A stretch of 64,000 nt of DNA, from contig NZ_JALKAN010000001.1 in NCBI RefSeq assembly GCF_023015965.1, positions 558,001-622,000 of the forward strand, written 5' to 3'. A program made the position numbers and the translations under genes. Positions within the stretch are counted from its first letter, which is position 1. Each line of letters starts with the position of its first letter. Positions 1 to 8,236 of the stretch are shown one piece after another. The stretch is from Allomuricauda sp. F6463D. GTDB lineage: Bacteria; Bacteroidota; Bacteroidia; Flavobacteriales; Flavobacteriaceae. The notes beneath the pieces are model-generated. The model saw only the letters and a list, made by a program, of their open reading frames with translations. It had not been told where the DNA came from and ran no database searches.

Positions 1-1903
1 TTTTCCTGACCAAGGTGCTTTTTCCACTACCTGAAACTCCAGTAACCACGGTAAGTACATTTAAAGGAAAAGTAACGTCTATATTTTTTAAATTGTTTTC
101 TCGGGCTCCTATTATTTGAATGTAATGTTTGGAGTTTCTTCGTTCTTTGGGAACTGCTATTTCCATAGAGCCATTAAGGTAAGATGCTGTTAACGAATCA
201 GATTGGAGAATGGTTTCCCAATCTCCTGCTGCGACGACCTTGCCGCCAAGGGTCCCTGCTTCCGGCCCAATATCTATAATCTCGTCGGCAGCTTTCATAA
301 TATCCTCATCGTGTTCCACTACAATAACGGTATTGCCCAAATCCCGTAACGATTTGAGAACTTCTATCAAATTTTCGGTGTCCCGTGGATGGAGTCCAAT
401 ACTGGGTTCATCCAAAATATACATGGACCCTACCAGACTACTCCCCAAAGATGTAGCTAGGTTTATACGTTGACTTTCTCCACCAGACAATGTATTGGAT
501 TTACGATTAAGGGTAAGATAGCTCAAACCAACCTTCTCCAAAAAACCTAAACGTGTACTGATTTCCTTGAGTAATCTTTTGGCAATTGTAGTGTCGTGGT
601 CAGAAAGTTGTAACTCTTCAAAAAATGGGGTGAGTTTATTAATGGGCAATTCAATTAAATCAGAAATGGATTTACCTCCAACCTTAACATAATCTGCTTC
701 TTTTCTAAGTCTTTTACCGTTGCAGACAGAGCATCTCGTTTTTCCACGGTATCGAGACAACATTACCCTGTTCTGTATTTTATAGCTTTTTTCTTCTAGC
801 TGTTCAAAAAACTTATGTATGCCAATAAATTGATCATTACCTTCCCAAACCAATTGTTTTTGTTCTTCAGAAAGCTCAAACCACGGTTTATGTATTGGAA
901 AATCGAACTTATACGCTGAGTTTACCAATTGGTCACGGTACCACCCCATACTTTCGCCACGCCAAGGAAAAATTGCATTTTCATAAACCGATAGTGCTGT
1001 ATTGGGAATCACAAGATCTTCATCGATACCTATAACATCTCCATACCCTTCACATTTTGGGCAAGCACCGTAAGGATTGTTAAAACTGAAAAGATGCACA
1101 TTGGGTTCCAAAAACTTCATTCCATCCAGTTCAAACTGATTACTAAAGGTTTTTACGGCTCCAGTTTGAAGATTTTCAATGGCGCATTTACCTTTTCCCT
1201 CAAAAAAAGCATTGTCCACGGCATTGGCCAACCGATTGTAAAAATCCTCATCATCCTTTACAATAATTCTATCCACCACCAAATCAAACTTTCTTCCTAT
1301 ATCTTCTGGAGCCTGATCAATTCGGATCACTTTACCATTATATTTTATACGTGCATATCCCTGTTTGGAAAAAAGTTCCAAAGACTTTAAAGGTTCCCGT
1401 TCTTCTTTTATGGTAATTGGAGCCAACAATAACAGTTTGCTCCCTTCGTTCAATCCCTTAATATATTGGATAACATCGGTTACGGTATGTTTCTTTACTT
1501 CTTTGCCAGAAGTAGGGGACAAGGTCTTTCCAATACGAGCGTACAACAATTTTAGGTAATCGTAGATTTCTGTAGTGGTGCCCACCGTAGATCTAGGGTT
1601 GGTGGAATTCACTTTTTGCTCAATGGCAATGGCTGGGGCTATACCTTTAATATAATCCACTTTTGGCTTGTCCAGCTTTCCCAAAAACTGTCTTGCGTAG
1701 GACGATAGGCTTTCTACATATCTGCGCTGTCCTTCGGCGTAAAGCGTGTCGAATGCCAAACTAGACTTCCCAGAACCCGATAAACCAGTGATAACCACCA
1801 GTTTATTTCTAGGTATAACAACATCAATATTTTTAAGATTATGCAGTTTGGCACCTTTAATAATAATATTCTGCTTAGGATCTACGTTTATATTGATTGC
1901 CAT
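1..1903 (-). CDS. uvrA: UvrA, excinuclease ABC subunit A (3' end outside window)
   Basis: DNA-damage-recognition ATPase of nucleotide excision repair; works as a dimer with UvrB. The visible part is the first 634 codons of a protein normally about 940 residues long; the C-terminus lies beyond the left edge. Read on the minus strand, the N-terminus holds the first Walker A (GLSGSGKS, residues 40-47) followed by the family stretch [17 protein letters not shown]. Zinc-module pairs CPKC (about residue 282) and CSVC (about 389) follow, then the ABC signature [10 protein letters not shown] (about 470), Walker [11 protein letters not shown], and the second-domain Walker [12 protein letters not shown] at the very edge. 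The ATG at 1903 is preceded on the minus strand by a TATCTTTG -7 element at 1929-1922. Divergent from the sigma-factor gene. Confidence 0.97.
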   Translation of the reverse strand, partial: MAININVDPKQNIIIKGAKLHNLKNIDVVIPRNKLVVITGLSGSGKSSLAFDTLYAEGQRRYVESLSSYARQFLGKLDKPKVDYIKGIAPAIAIEQKVNSTNPRSTVGTTTEIYDYLKLLYARIGKTLSPTSGKEVKKHTVTDVIQYIKGLNEGSKLLLLAPITIKEEREPLKSLELFSKQGYARIKYNGKVIRIDQAPEDIGRKFDLVVDRIIVKDDEDFYNRLANAVDNAFFEGKGKCAIENLQTGAVKTFSNQFELDGMKFLEPNVHLFSFNNPYGACPKCEGYGDVIGIDEDLVIPNTALSVYENAIFPWRGESMGWYRDQLVNSAYKFDFPIHKPWFELSEEQKQLVWEGNDQFIGIHKFFEQLEEKSYKIQNRVMLSRYRGKTRCSVCNGKRLRKEADYVKVGGKSISDLIELPINKLTPFFEELQLSDHDTTIAKRLLKEISTRLGFLEKVGLSYLTLNRKSNTLSGGESQRINLATSLGSSLVGSMYILDEPSIGLHPRDTENLIEVLKSLRDLGNTVIVVEHDEDIMKAADEIIDIGPEAGTLGGKVVAAGDWETILQSDSLTASYLNGSMEIAVPKERRNSKHYIQIIGARENNLKNIDVTFPLNVLTVVTGVSGSGKSTLVRK

Positions 1904-1921
1904 TTGTTAAAATTAGGGTCT

Positions 1922-1929
1922 CAAAGATA
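1922..1929 (-). promoter_or_regulatory. Promoter -7 element (TAnnTTTG type) of uvrA
   Basis: TATCTTTG on the minus strand, ending 18 nt before the uvrA ATG. It matches the Bacteroidota housekeeping -7 consensus TAnnTTTG. No convincing -33 TTTG was found at the usual spacing. The rest of the 253-bp divergent gap to the sigma-factor gene holds a second -7 match on the plus strand (TATATTTG, 2022-2029) and a 6+1+6 palindrome at 2107-2119 (TCCTTT-A-AAAGGA). I see no small gene or RNA there. Confidence 0.45.
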
Positions 1930-2156
1930 CGATACACCACACTTAATACGTATATTGTAACAGTTAACATATAAAAATCGTCAACTCACAACATAGATTT
2001 TAGGTAGCCTCCCTGTTTATCTATATTTGAAGTGTAATTAAAATCCTGATAGGCCTATACAGAATAATTACTTTTTTAAAGATTAAAAACTGAATAACTA
2101 AAGTCTTCCTTTAAAAGGATAGACTGTGATTTTAACCCAAAAAAAAAGTAATTTGT

Positions 2157-2741
2157 ATGGAACAACTACAGATTAAAGACTCGATTTTAGTAAAGAACTA
2201 CATTGGCGGAGACGAAAAGGCTCTAGAAATCCTGATTAACAGGCACAACCAAAGAATCACTAGCTTTATTTACAGCAAAGTATTGGACAGAGATGTTGCA
2301 GAGGACATCTTCCAAGATACTTTTATCAAAGTAATAAAAACTTTGAAAAGAGGAAGCTATAGTGAAGAAGGCAAGTTTCTACCTTGGGTAATGCGAATTG
2401 CACACAATTTGGTAATAGACCATTTCCGCAAAAACAAAAGAATGCCCAAATTTGAAGGCAGTGATGACTTCAACATCTTTTCCGTAATAAAAGATGAAAA
2501 GCTGAATGCTGAGAAACAAATCATCAAAGATCAAATCGAAAGTGACCTAACACTTCTGATCGATGAACTTCCAGACGATCAAAAAGAAGTGCTGATCATG
2601 CGAATCTATAAGGACATGAGCTTTAAAGAAATATCTGAGAATACAGATGTTAGTATCAATACTGCTCTTGGAAGAATGCGATATGCATTGATCAACCTTA
2701 GAAAAATAGTGGAGCGTAGAAATATCGTTTTAACGAATTAA
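2157..2741 (+). CDS. RNA polymerase sigma factor, ECF subfamily
   Basis: A 194-residue sigma-70-family protein of the short extracytoplasmic-function type. Region 2 covers about residues 25-95 (DVAEDIFQDTFIKVIK, then FLPWVMRIAHNLVIDHFRK). Region 4 covers about residues 130-190 (LPDDQKEVLIMRIYKDMSFKEISE, followed by the recognition helix with INTALGRMRYALINLRK). Regions 1 and 3 are absent, as expected for the class. No anti-sigma gene adjoins it; instead a 47-codon ORF follows 77 bp downstream, then a terminator. It could direct a stress or envelope regulon, but nothing in the sequence identifies the target promoters. The ATG at 2157 lies 128 bp after a TATATTTG -7 element at 2022-2029. Confidence 0.93.
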   Translation: MEQLQIKDSILVKNYIGGDEKALEILINRHNQRITSFIYSKVLDRDVAEDIFQDTFIKVIKTLKRGSYSEEGKFLPWVMRIAHNLVIDHFRKNKRMPKFEGSDDFNIFSVIKDEKLNAEKQIIKDQIESDLTLLIDELPDDQKEVLIMRIYKDMSFKEISENTDVSINTALGRMRYALINLRKIVERRNIVLTN

Positions 2742-2818
2742 TAAAGCATTACGACGAAACCTGCAATATTTTCAATCTAGCGCCGTTATACAATGGAAAC
2801 AATTACTTACGCTAGAAT

Positions 2819-2962
2819 ATGGAAAACATTTACTCTGAAGAACAAAAATCCGTAAAAACGGTAAAAGCTGGTCAGAAAACAGTTGATTTCTTACTTAGCT
2901 TTTCAAAATCGATTCATGTAGTTGACTACAAAAAACATCAGTTTGAAGTAACATTGAATTAA
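2819..2962 (+). CDS. Small unknown protein downstream of the sigma factor
   Basis: A 47-codon ORF beginning MENIYSEEQKSV and ending HQFEVTLN. It sits between the sigma-factor gene and a strong terminator on the same strand. It has no membrane segment and no cysteine; a hydrophobic patch (TVDFLLSFSKSIHVVDY) suggests a small folded protein. I have a weak memory of similar short proteins after sigma genes in flavobacteria, but cannot confirm it. An overlapping ORF starting near 2793 (METITYAR) is less plausible. The position suggests co-transcription and a possible role tied to the sigma factor, such as a small regulator; that is inference only. Confidence 0.5.
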   Translation: MENIYSEEQKSVKTVKAGQKTVDFLLSFSKSIHVVDYKKHQFEVTLN

Positions 2963-2981
2963 TTTAAGGACCAAACTGACG

Positions 2982-3008
2982 AAAAGAGCCGCAATTAGCG
3001 GCTCTTTT
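2982..3008. terminator. Bidirectional Rho-independent terminator
   Basis: A perfect 11-bp stem (AAAAGAGCCGC / GCGGCTCTTTT) with a 5-nt AATTA loop; the A-rich left and T-rich right flanks serve both strands. It ends the sigma-factor unit on the plus strand and overlaps the nth stop codon (2995-2997) on the minus strand. Confidence 0.85.
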
Positions 3009-3657
3009 TGTTTTTATAATACTCGTTGATCACCGATTTACGTCCAATGGTACTGGTTATTATGTCTTTTTCCAAATCCCAGCCACGAGCAGGTGAATAT
3101 TCCCGTCCATACCATATCATTTGAAGATGTAAACGATTCCATATATCTTTAGGGAACAAACGTTTGGCATCTCGTTCGGTTTGTACAACATTTTTGCCAT
3201 TGCTAAATCCCCAACGGTACATTAACCTATGTATGTGTGTGTCCACAGGAAAGGCTGGTATTCCAAAAGCTTGTGAGACCACAACACTGGCCGTTTTATG
3301 TCCCACGCTTGGAAGTTCTTCCAACAAAGCTATATCCCTGGGTACCTTGCCATTATATTTTTCAATCAGAATTTTGGAAAGACCATAAATACCTTTGGAT
3401 TTCATAGGGGATAGACCAACAGGTTTGATTATTTCCCGTATTTCTTCTTCTGATAGCTTTACCATATCGTACGGATTGTCCGCTTTTTCAAATAAAATCG
3501 GAGTAATCTGATTTACACGTACATCGGTACTTTGTGCAGATAGCAATACCGCTATCAACAAGGTATATGGGTCCTTATGATCTAATGGAATTGGTATGGT
3601 AGGATATAGTTTATCCAAGGTGTTGATTGTAAAACCAACCTTTTCTTGTTTGGTCAT
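2995..3657 (-). CDS. nth: Endonuclease III-type DNA glycosylase lacking the Fe-S cysteines
   Basis: Base-excision-repair glycosylase/AP lyase for oxidised pyrimidines, 220 residues (usual family length about 210-220). The helix-hairpin-helix motif LPSVGHKTASVVV carries catalytic Lys121, and FPVDTHIHRL carries catalytic Asp139; both match Escherichia coli K120 and D138. The protein contains no cysteine at all, so the C-terminal C-x6-C-x2-C-x5-C loop that binds [4Fe-4S] in the classical enzyme is absent; the tail reads REYSPARGWDLEKDIITSTI instead. The glycosylase core looks complete, so activity is expected. Convergent with the sigma-factor unit and divergent (55 bp) from bcp. Confidence 0.93.
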   Translation of the reverse strand: MTKQEKVGFTINTLDKLYPTIPIPLDHKDPYTLLIAVLLSAQSTDVRVNQITPILFEKADNPYDMVKLSEEEIREIIKPVGLSPMKSKGIYGLSKILIEKYNGKVPRDIALLEELPSVGHKTASVVVSQAFGIPAFPVDTHIHRLMYRWGFSNGKNVVQTERDAKRLFPKDIWNRLHLQMIWYGREYSPARGWDLEKDIITSTIGRKSVINEYYKNKKSR

Positions 3658-3672
3658 ATTTGTTTAGCTTTG
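3646..3672 (+). promoter_or_regulatory. Putative promoter of bcp
   Basis: A TTG at 3646-3648, 16 nt, then TAGCTTTG at 3665-3672, which matches the Bacteroidota -33/-7 pattern (TTG, then TAnnTTTG). The predicted transcription start is near 3679, about 34 nt before the bcp ATG. The upstream half overlaps the first codons of nth on the other strand. Confidence 0.45.
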
Positions 3673-3712
3673 TTTGTCTGAATATTAAACAATTAATTCA
3701 AGAGCAACATAT

Positions 3713-4165
3713 ATGAATATGTTAAAAGTAGGAGATAAAGTACCTGATTTTTCAGGAAAAGACCAAGACGGGAACACAATTAATTTAAGTGATTATACAG
3801 GAAAAAAATTGGTGGTTTTTTTCTATCCTAAAGCCAGCACACCTGGTTGCACAGCAGAGGCTTGTAATTTGAGGGACAATTATAAAGAATTGCAAAAACA
3901 AGGTTTTGAACTTCTTGGAGTTAGTGCCGATTCAGAAAAAAGACAATCTAACTTTAAGAATAAATATAATTTCCCTTTTCCATTATTGGCAGATGAGGAC
4001 CATAGGGTAATCAACACCTTTGGTGTATGGGGACCTAAAAAATTTATGGGTAGAGAGTATGATGGAATCCACCGTACCACCTTTGTGATCAACGAAGAGA
4101 GTGTTGTGGAAAAGGTCATTGAAAAAGTTAAAACCAAAGATCACGCCGCCCAACTATTGGCGTAA
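3713..4165 (+). CDS. bcp: Thioredoxin-dependent thiol peroxidase (Bcp/PrxQ family)
   Basis: A 150-residue AhpC/TSA-fold peroxiredoxin that reduces hydrogen and organic peroxides at the expense of thioredoxin. The peroxidatic motif is visible: FFYPKASTPGCTAEACNLRD, with the peroxidatic Cys in TPGC and a second Cys five residues later, the PrxQ arrangement. Further family marks are GVSADSEKRQSNFKNKYNF and the C-terminal HRTTFVINEE. The ATG at 3713 or the in-frame ATG two codons later (MLKVGDKVPDF) could be the start. Divergent from nth; both act on oxidative damage, a sensible pairing. A palindromic repeat follows. Confidence 0.95.
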   Translation: MNMLKVGDKVPDFSGKDQDGNTINLSDYTGKKLVVFFYPKASTPGCTAEACNLRDNYKELQKQGFELLGVSADSEKRQSNFKNKYNFPFPLLADEDHRVINTFGVWGPKKFMGREYDGIHRTTFVINEESVVEKVIEKVKTKDHAAQLLA

Positions 4166-4173
4166 AAAAAAGT

Positions 4174-4294
4174 TGTCTAAAAAGTATTGAAATACGTTAT
4201 TCTGAACTTGTTTCGGAATCTCATTATATTGATAAACAAAATGTTATGAGAACCTGAAACAAGTTCAGGTTGACAAAAACCAACTTTTTAGACA
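4174..4294. repeat. Nested inverted repeat / REP-like palindromic element
   Basis: The outer arms TGTCTAAAAAGT (4174-4185) and ACTTTTTAGACA (4283-4294) are a perfect 12-bp inverted repeat. Inside, CTGAACTTGTTTC (4202-4214) and GAAACAAGTTCAG (4256-4268) form a perfect 13-bp inverted repeat that continues imperfectly to TCTCAT / ATGAGA. Each inner arm is itself nearly palindromic (CTGAA...TTCAG). It fills the convergent gap between bcp and the next gene, could act as a terminator for both, and resembles dispersed bacterial REP elements. Only one copy lies in this window. Confidence 0.75.
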
Positions 4295-4304
4295 GCCTCT
4301 TTTA

Positions 4305-5756
4305 TTACTCTTTCTCTTCAAGAAGCTTTCTGGTAAACAAGTTCTTTTCCTTTATAATTTCTGCGATACCTTCGGGCAGTTCCTTTTCCCACCCTTCATC
4401 TTTATTTATAATTTTTTTGAGTACGTCCCTAGAGAAAATATGTAGTACATCGGGATCATAATCAATAATATCCATCACCTTTCCATTGTACTTAAAGAAT
4501 TTGTACAATTCTTTCATTCTTGGGTGTACCTTAACATTGTTACTGGTAAGTACTTGCCCTGTCTCTGGATCCTTCATAGGGTAGAGGTACACCTTTAGAT
4601 CTTTGAAGAACAGTTTTCCAAAAGCTTCCAAAATACCACCACTTAAGTGTCGGTAATATTTTTCATCGAATACATCCACCAGGTTACTAACACCCATGGT
4701 TAATCCAATTTTAGCTTTGGTATAATTATTAAAGTACTCCACCAGTTTATAGTACTCTTGGAACTTGGATATCAGAACCGTATGCCCTAAAGAGCATAAA
4801 AGTTCCGCCCTATCCATAAAATCGTGCTCATCAATTTCCCCAGATACTTTTAGGTTGGAAAGGGTAATTTCAAAAACAACAATTGTATTTTCATATTCTA
4901 CCGTCTGTTCACGCACAAAAATATCGTACGATTTTTGGAACATATCCATGTTCACTTTGGTAACAGGTCTAAAACTGCCCCTTAATGCCAATATGCTTTT
5001 TTTATAAAGTACTGCAGCGGGCAATAAATTATTTCCGTCTGGACCAAACATGACCGCATCGGTCATATCATTTTTAATAAGTTGAAGGCTCATCAACCTA
5101 TTATCAACATCCGTAAAGTTGGGACCTGTAAAATTGACCATATCAATCTCCAACGTATCATGGTCGATATGATCATACAGGTATTTTAAAAGCTTTTTAG
5201 GCTTATGAAACTTAAAAAATGCGCCATAAATCAAGTTTACACCTAAGATTCCCAGTGTTTCTTGCTGTAACCTCGCTTCATTTTGTTTAAAACGGATGTG
5301 CAATACAATTTCATCGTATTCCTTTTGATCAGGATCTAATTGAAAACGAAGACCAACCCATCCATGACCTTTGAATCTTTTAGAAAAATCGATAGTGGCC
5401 ACTGTGTTGGCATAGCTAAAGAACAAATAATCTGGATTACTATCCCTACTGATCCGTTCTTCGACCAACCGCATTTCGTGATCCAACATCTTTTTTAAAC
5501 GGGATTGTGTAACGTAGCGTCCGTCTTCTTCGATGCCATAAATAGCATCACTGAACGATTTATCGTAAGCGCTCATCGCCTTTGCAATGGTTCCAGAGGC
5601 TCCACCAGCCCTAAAGAAATGTCTGGCAGTCTCTTGTCCTGCGCCTATCTCTGCAAAGGTTCCATAAATATCTGGGTTCAAATTTATCCTAAGGGTTTTT
5701 GCCTTTATGGAAGGAATATTTTCAAAAGCATTTTCTTTGCTTGGTACGCTGGGCAT
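4305..5756 (-). CDS. Large conserved protein of unknown function
   Basis: A 483-residue soluble protein with no signal peptide, membrane segment or Walker motif. The most striking stretch is near the N-terminus: IYGTFAEIGAGQETARHFF followed by AGGASGTIAKAMSAYDK. It belongs to a family I recall from Bacteroidota in which database names (nicotinate-nucleotide adenylyltransferase, TonB-dependent receptor) look unsupported: no nucleotidyltransferase HxGH motif and no plug or barrel features are seen. The ATG at 5756 is preferred over an upstream TTG at 5795, which would leave almost no room for the divergent gene's promoter. The function is unknown; cytosolic location is inferred from composition. 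Confidence 0.85.
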   Translation of the reverse strand: MPSVPSKENAFENIPSIKAKTLRINLNPDIYGTFAEIGAGQETARHFFRAGGASGTIAKAMSAYDKSFSDAIYGIEEDGRYVTQSRLKKMLDHEMRLVEERISRDSNPDYLFFSYANTVATIDFSKRFKGHGWVGLRFQLDPDQKEYDEIVLHIRFKQNEARLQQETLGILGVNLIYGAFFKFHKPKKLLKYLYDHIDHDTLEIDMVNFTGPNFTDVDNRLMSLQLIKNDMTDAVMFGPDGNNLLPAAVLYKKSILALRGSFRPVTKVNMDMFQKSYDIFVREQTVEYENTIVVFEITLSNLKVSGEIDEHDFMDRAELLCSLGHTVLISKFQEYYKLVEYFNNYTKAKIGLTMGVSNLVDVFDEKYYRHLSGGILEAFGKLFFKDLKVYLYPMKDPETGQVLTSNNVKVHPRMKELYKFFKYNGKVMDIIDYDPDVLHIFSRDVLKKIINKDEGWEKELPEGIAEIIKEKNLFTRKLLEEKE

Positions 5757-5819
5757 ATGCGAATTATTAAAGTACGACAAAGTTACACTCTTCAATCAAT
5801 CTATTAAATAAATAAGTTA

Positions 5820-5827
5820 TAATTTTG
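5820..5827 (+). promoter_or_regulatory. Promoter -7 element of the MBL-fold gene
   Basis: TAATTTTG matches TAnnTTTG. The predicted transcription start, 6-7 nt downstream, falls at about 5834, leaving only 0-12 nt of leader depending on whether ATG 5834 or ATG 5846 is used. Confidence 0.4.
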
Positions 5828-5845
5828 ATTTTAATGGATGATAAG

Positions 5846-6610
5846 ATGACCATTACTTTTTTGGGCACGGGCACTTCGCAGGGAATCCCAGTTATTGGAA
5901 GCAATCATCCTGTATGTCTAAGTACCAACCCTAAAGATAAAAGATTACGTGTTTCTGTTCTTGTTTCTTGGGATACGTATAACTATGTGATTGATTGTGG
6001 CCCCGATTTTAGGCAACAAATGCTTGCCCATCCTATAGATAAATTAGATGGAATTTTGTTTACACACGAACATTCCGACCATACGGCCGGTATAGACGAC
6101 ATTCGCCCCTTTTTCTTTAGACAAGGAGATATTCCCGTTTATGGACATCCAAGGGTTATGGATTCGCTCAAAAAACGTTTCGATTATATTTTTGCAGATG
6201 AAGACCGTTATCCTGGCGCACCTGCCGTACAGGTTTTTGAAGTTGACAAAGATCAAAATATTCAGCTTGGGAATTTGGACGTGGTACCCATTGAAGCCTA
6301 TCACAATAGACTACAAGTTTTTGGATACCGATTTGGTGAGTTTGTGTATATGACCGATGTTAAAAAAGTAGAGGAAGAAGAAATCAGAAAAATAAAGGGA
6401 GCCAAGGTTTTAGTGATAAACGCATTGCGTATAGAACCGCATCATTCCCATTTTAATTTAGAGGAAGCGCTAGAGTTTGCAGAAGAAGTAGGGGCAGAGA
6501 AAACCTATTTTACACATATTAGCCATATGTTGGGGTTTCATGATGAAGTTGAAAAAATGCTGCCCAAAAACATACATTTGGCCTATGATAACCTACAATT
6601 GAATATTTAA
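5846..6610 (+). CDS. MBL-fold metallohydrolase (PhnP / cyclic phosphodiesterase-like)
   Basis: A metallo-beta-lactamase-fold hydrolase of about 254 residues. The opening TITFLGTGTSQGIPVIG is the strand-loop typical of the PhnP/RNase Z-like branch, and the metal motif FTHEHSDHTAGID (HxHxDH) is intact. Further His ligands are likely in EAYHNR, ALRIEPHHSHF and FTHISHMLG. PhnP-like enzymes cleave cyclic ribose phosphodiesters; the real substrate cannot be read here. Two in-frame ATGs (5834, 5846) are possible, and 5846 gives the N-terminus usual for the family. The next gene follows after only 5 bp, so the two are probably co-transcribed. Confidence 0.9.
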   Translation: MTITFLGTGTSQGIPVIGSNHPVCLSTNPKDKRLRVSVLVSWDTYNYVIDCGPDFRQQMLAHPIDKLDGILFTHEHSDHTAGIDDIRPFFFRQGDIPVYGHPRVMDSLKKRFDYIFADEDRYPGAPAVQVFEVDKDQNIQLGNLDVVPIEAYHNRLQVFGYRFGEFVYMTDVKKVEEEEIRKIKGAKVLVINALRIEPHHSHFNLEEALEFAEEVGAEKTYFTHISHMLGFHDEVEKMLPKNIHLAYDNLQLNI

Positions 6611-6615
6611 GACCT

Positions 6616-7113
6616 ATGAAAAGTAAAATTTTTCTGTACCTATTTGTTTTTGCCCTGTTACTGGCCCTGTTCCAATTTGTAACGGGGAACAATATGCAAG
6701 AGGCATTGACCACCGACGTTAACCAATTACAAACCGAGGTGGAAGAGCTTAAGGACTCCTTGCAAACAATGCACCTTAAAGTATTGGACATGCAGTACTT
6801 TACGTTGGAGAACAATGATGATGCACTTGCATATTACGATCACTTGAACTTGGAAAACCCCTCCTTGTATATCCAAGATAAATTATTGGAAACCAATGAA
6901 AAATCTGGTGACAACCCCTTAATTCCTTACGAAGGAATGGAAAGCGATTTTAAGATAAATAAGATTAAGGTGCTGAACCATAAATGGATATTGGCCGATT
7001 TTTCCGACGGTAAATATTGGGGAGACCTTATAATAAGATATGAGCTTAAAGATGACTTGAGTGTAGATTTTACCTTGGCCGAACATTTGCTTTATGCACC
7101 ACAGAATTATTAG
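6616..7113 (+). CDS. Membrane-anchored protein of unknown function with coiled coil
   Basis: A 165-residue protein starting with a single hydrophobic segment (IFLYLFVFALLLALFQFV, residues 4-21), most likely an uncleaved signal anchor. A short coiled coil follows (QLQTEVEELKDSLQTMHLKV, about 36-55), then a globular domain with no recognised motif. It begins 5 bp after the MBL-fold gene and so is probably its operon partner. I do not recognise the family with certainty; similar two-gene units occur in flavobacteria. The C-terminal domain would face the periplasm. Confidence 0.8.
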   Translation: MKSKIFLYLFVFALLLALFQFVTGNNMQEALTTDVNQLQTEVEELKDSLQTMHLKVLDMQYFTLENNDDALAYYDHLNLENPSLYIQDKLLETNEKSGDNPLIPYEGMESDFKINKIKVLNHKWILADFSDGKYWGDLIIRYELKDDLSVDFTLAEHLLYAPQNY

Positions 7114-7243
7114 TACTACTTCTTCAATTCAATCCAAACAAAATAGTGGTTAGTATAAATTCCAATAGGGCAATCTAATTGTATTGGCATGTTTAAGAAG
7201 TTCCTTTATGAGGATGAATTCCGTAACAATCTATAAATGAAAC

Positions 7244-7903
7244 CTATAGATGTGCTTCTAACCATTTTTTTAATGAAAAGAAATTCTGCTGGGAAACACC
7301 ATGGCCCACAGGAAATTCTTGATAAGAGGTAGGGATGTGCAAAGCCTTTAGAAACTCCGGTGCTTTTTGAGCCCATTCCAAAGGAATAACTTGATCAACT
7401 TGGCCATGGGATACATAAAAGTTTAGCCTACTATGGTCTTTACCTATATAATCATTGGTCAAAATATTTTCATTGATATAGCCACTTAGGGCAACAACAT
7501 TCTTTACTTTTTCCGGATACGATAAGGCTACTGCATAACTTAAAATGGTTCCCTGACTAAATCCTAAAAGGGTGATGTTTTCCTCATCCAGATTATACGC
7601 TTCAATGGCTTCATCAATAAATGCCATAATTTTATCCCTCGACTCCTTGGCCTGGTCATCATCACTCCATTTACCCTGTTCGGCATCAAAATTAATAGCG
7701 TACCAAGCATGGCCAAATGGCTCTAGGTCATAAGGAGCCCTTAAAGATAAAACCATGAATTCTTCTGGTAGTTCCGATGCAAAAGAAAAAAGATCTTCTT
7801 CGTTGCTGCCGTAACCGTGGAACATAAAAAGCGCCGGGATTTTACCAGAAGTGATAGAAGAGGGTTTAAGTAAGTATTTTAATGATAAAGGTTTTGGGGT
7901 CAT
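7244..7903 (-). CDS. Alpha/beta hydrolase, phospholipase/carboxylesterase family
   Basis: A 219-residue serine hydrolase of the carboxylesterase/YpfH type. The nucleophile elbow is GFSQG, the oxyanion region is FMFHGYGSNEED, and the rest of the triad is visible as Asp in SHGQVDQVIP and His in FPVGHGVS. No signal peptide, so cytosolic. It probably hydrolyses short- to medium-chain acyl esters or deacylates thioesters; the physiological substrate is not evident. The small Tic20-like membrane gene starts 9 bp upstream on the same strand. The 130 bp between this gene and the preceding plus-strand gene (7114-7243) contain nothing I can assign. Confidence 0.92.
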   Translation of the reverse strand: MTPKPLSLKYLLKPSSITSGKIPALFMFHGYGSNEEDLFSFASELPEEFMVLSLRAPYDLEPFGHAWYAINFDAEQGKWSDDDQAKESRDKIMAFIDEAIEAYNLDEENITLLGFSQGTILSYAVALSYPEKVKNVVALSGYINENILTNDYIGKDHSRLNFYVSHGQVDQVIPLEWAQKAPEFLKALHIPTSYQEFPVGHGVSQQNFFSLKKWLEAHL

Positions 7904-7912
7904 TCTTGTATT

Positions 7913-8236
7913 TTATAATATAAATTTAAACCATTGTTGAAAGTATTTGCCCAATAGAGGCAACGGTTTTGTTGTTTCACTTAAAACCTGTAGAAAACCA
8001 TATACCCAAATAATAAGGTAAAATATATAAATGGGAATAAAGAGGTATGCCAATCCAGTATAGGTAATCAGTATTGCCAAAGCATGAAACAAAACATGAA
8101 TTCCAAAAGCTTGCCGAATGTGGAAACGGGCAAAAGCATTCTTAGGTTCAATGTTCATGGTAATAGCTATCAAACAGCCAATTATGGTAATATATGAGAC
8201 AATAGCTGTGGTTTTCCCTGGTGTGGAGTTACTCAT
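7913..8236 (-). CDS. Small Tic20/DUF4870-like membrane protein
   Basis: A 107-residue integral membrane protein with about three hydrophobic segments (residues 10-27, 47-65, 68-84). The pattern FARFHIRQAFGIHVLFH is typical of the DUF4870/Tic20-like family, whose bacterial members are of unknown role and are often labelled import component. Its ATG overlaps the stop of the upstream dihydroorotase-like gene by one base (TAATG), so the two are translationally coupled. The esterase gene follows 9 bp later. Confidence 0.8.
   Translation of the reverse strand: MSNSTPGKTTAIVSYITIIGCLIAITMNIEPKNAFARFHIRQAFGIHVLFHALAILITYTGLAYLFIPIYIFYLIIWVYGFLQVLSETTKPLPLLGKYFQQWFKFIL

Noticed and set aside
7191..7238. 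15-codon plus-strand ORF (MFKKFLYEDEFRNNL) in the gap after the membrane-anchored protein
   Set aside because: Too short, no ribosome-binding or promoter signal, no partner; chance is likely in A/T-rich DNA.
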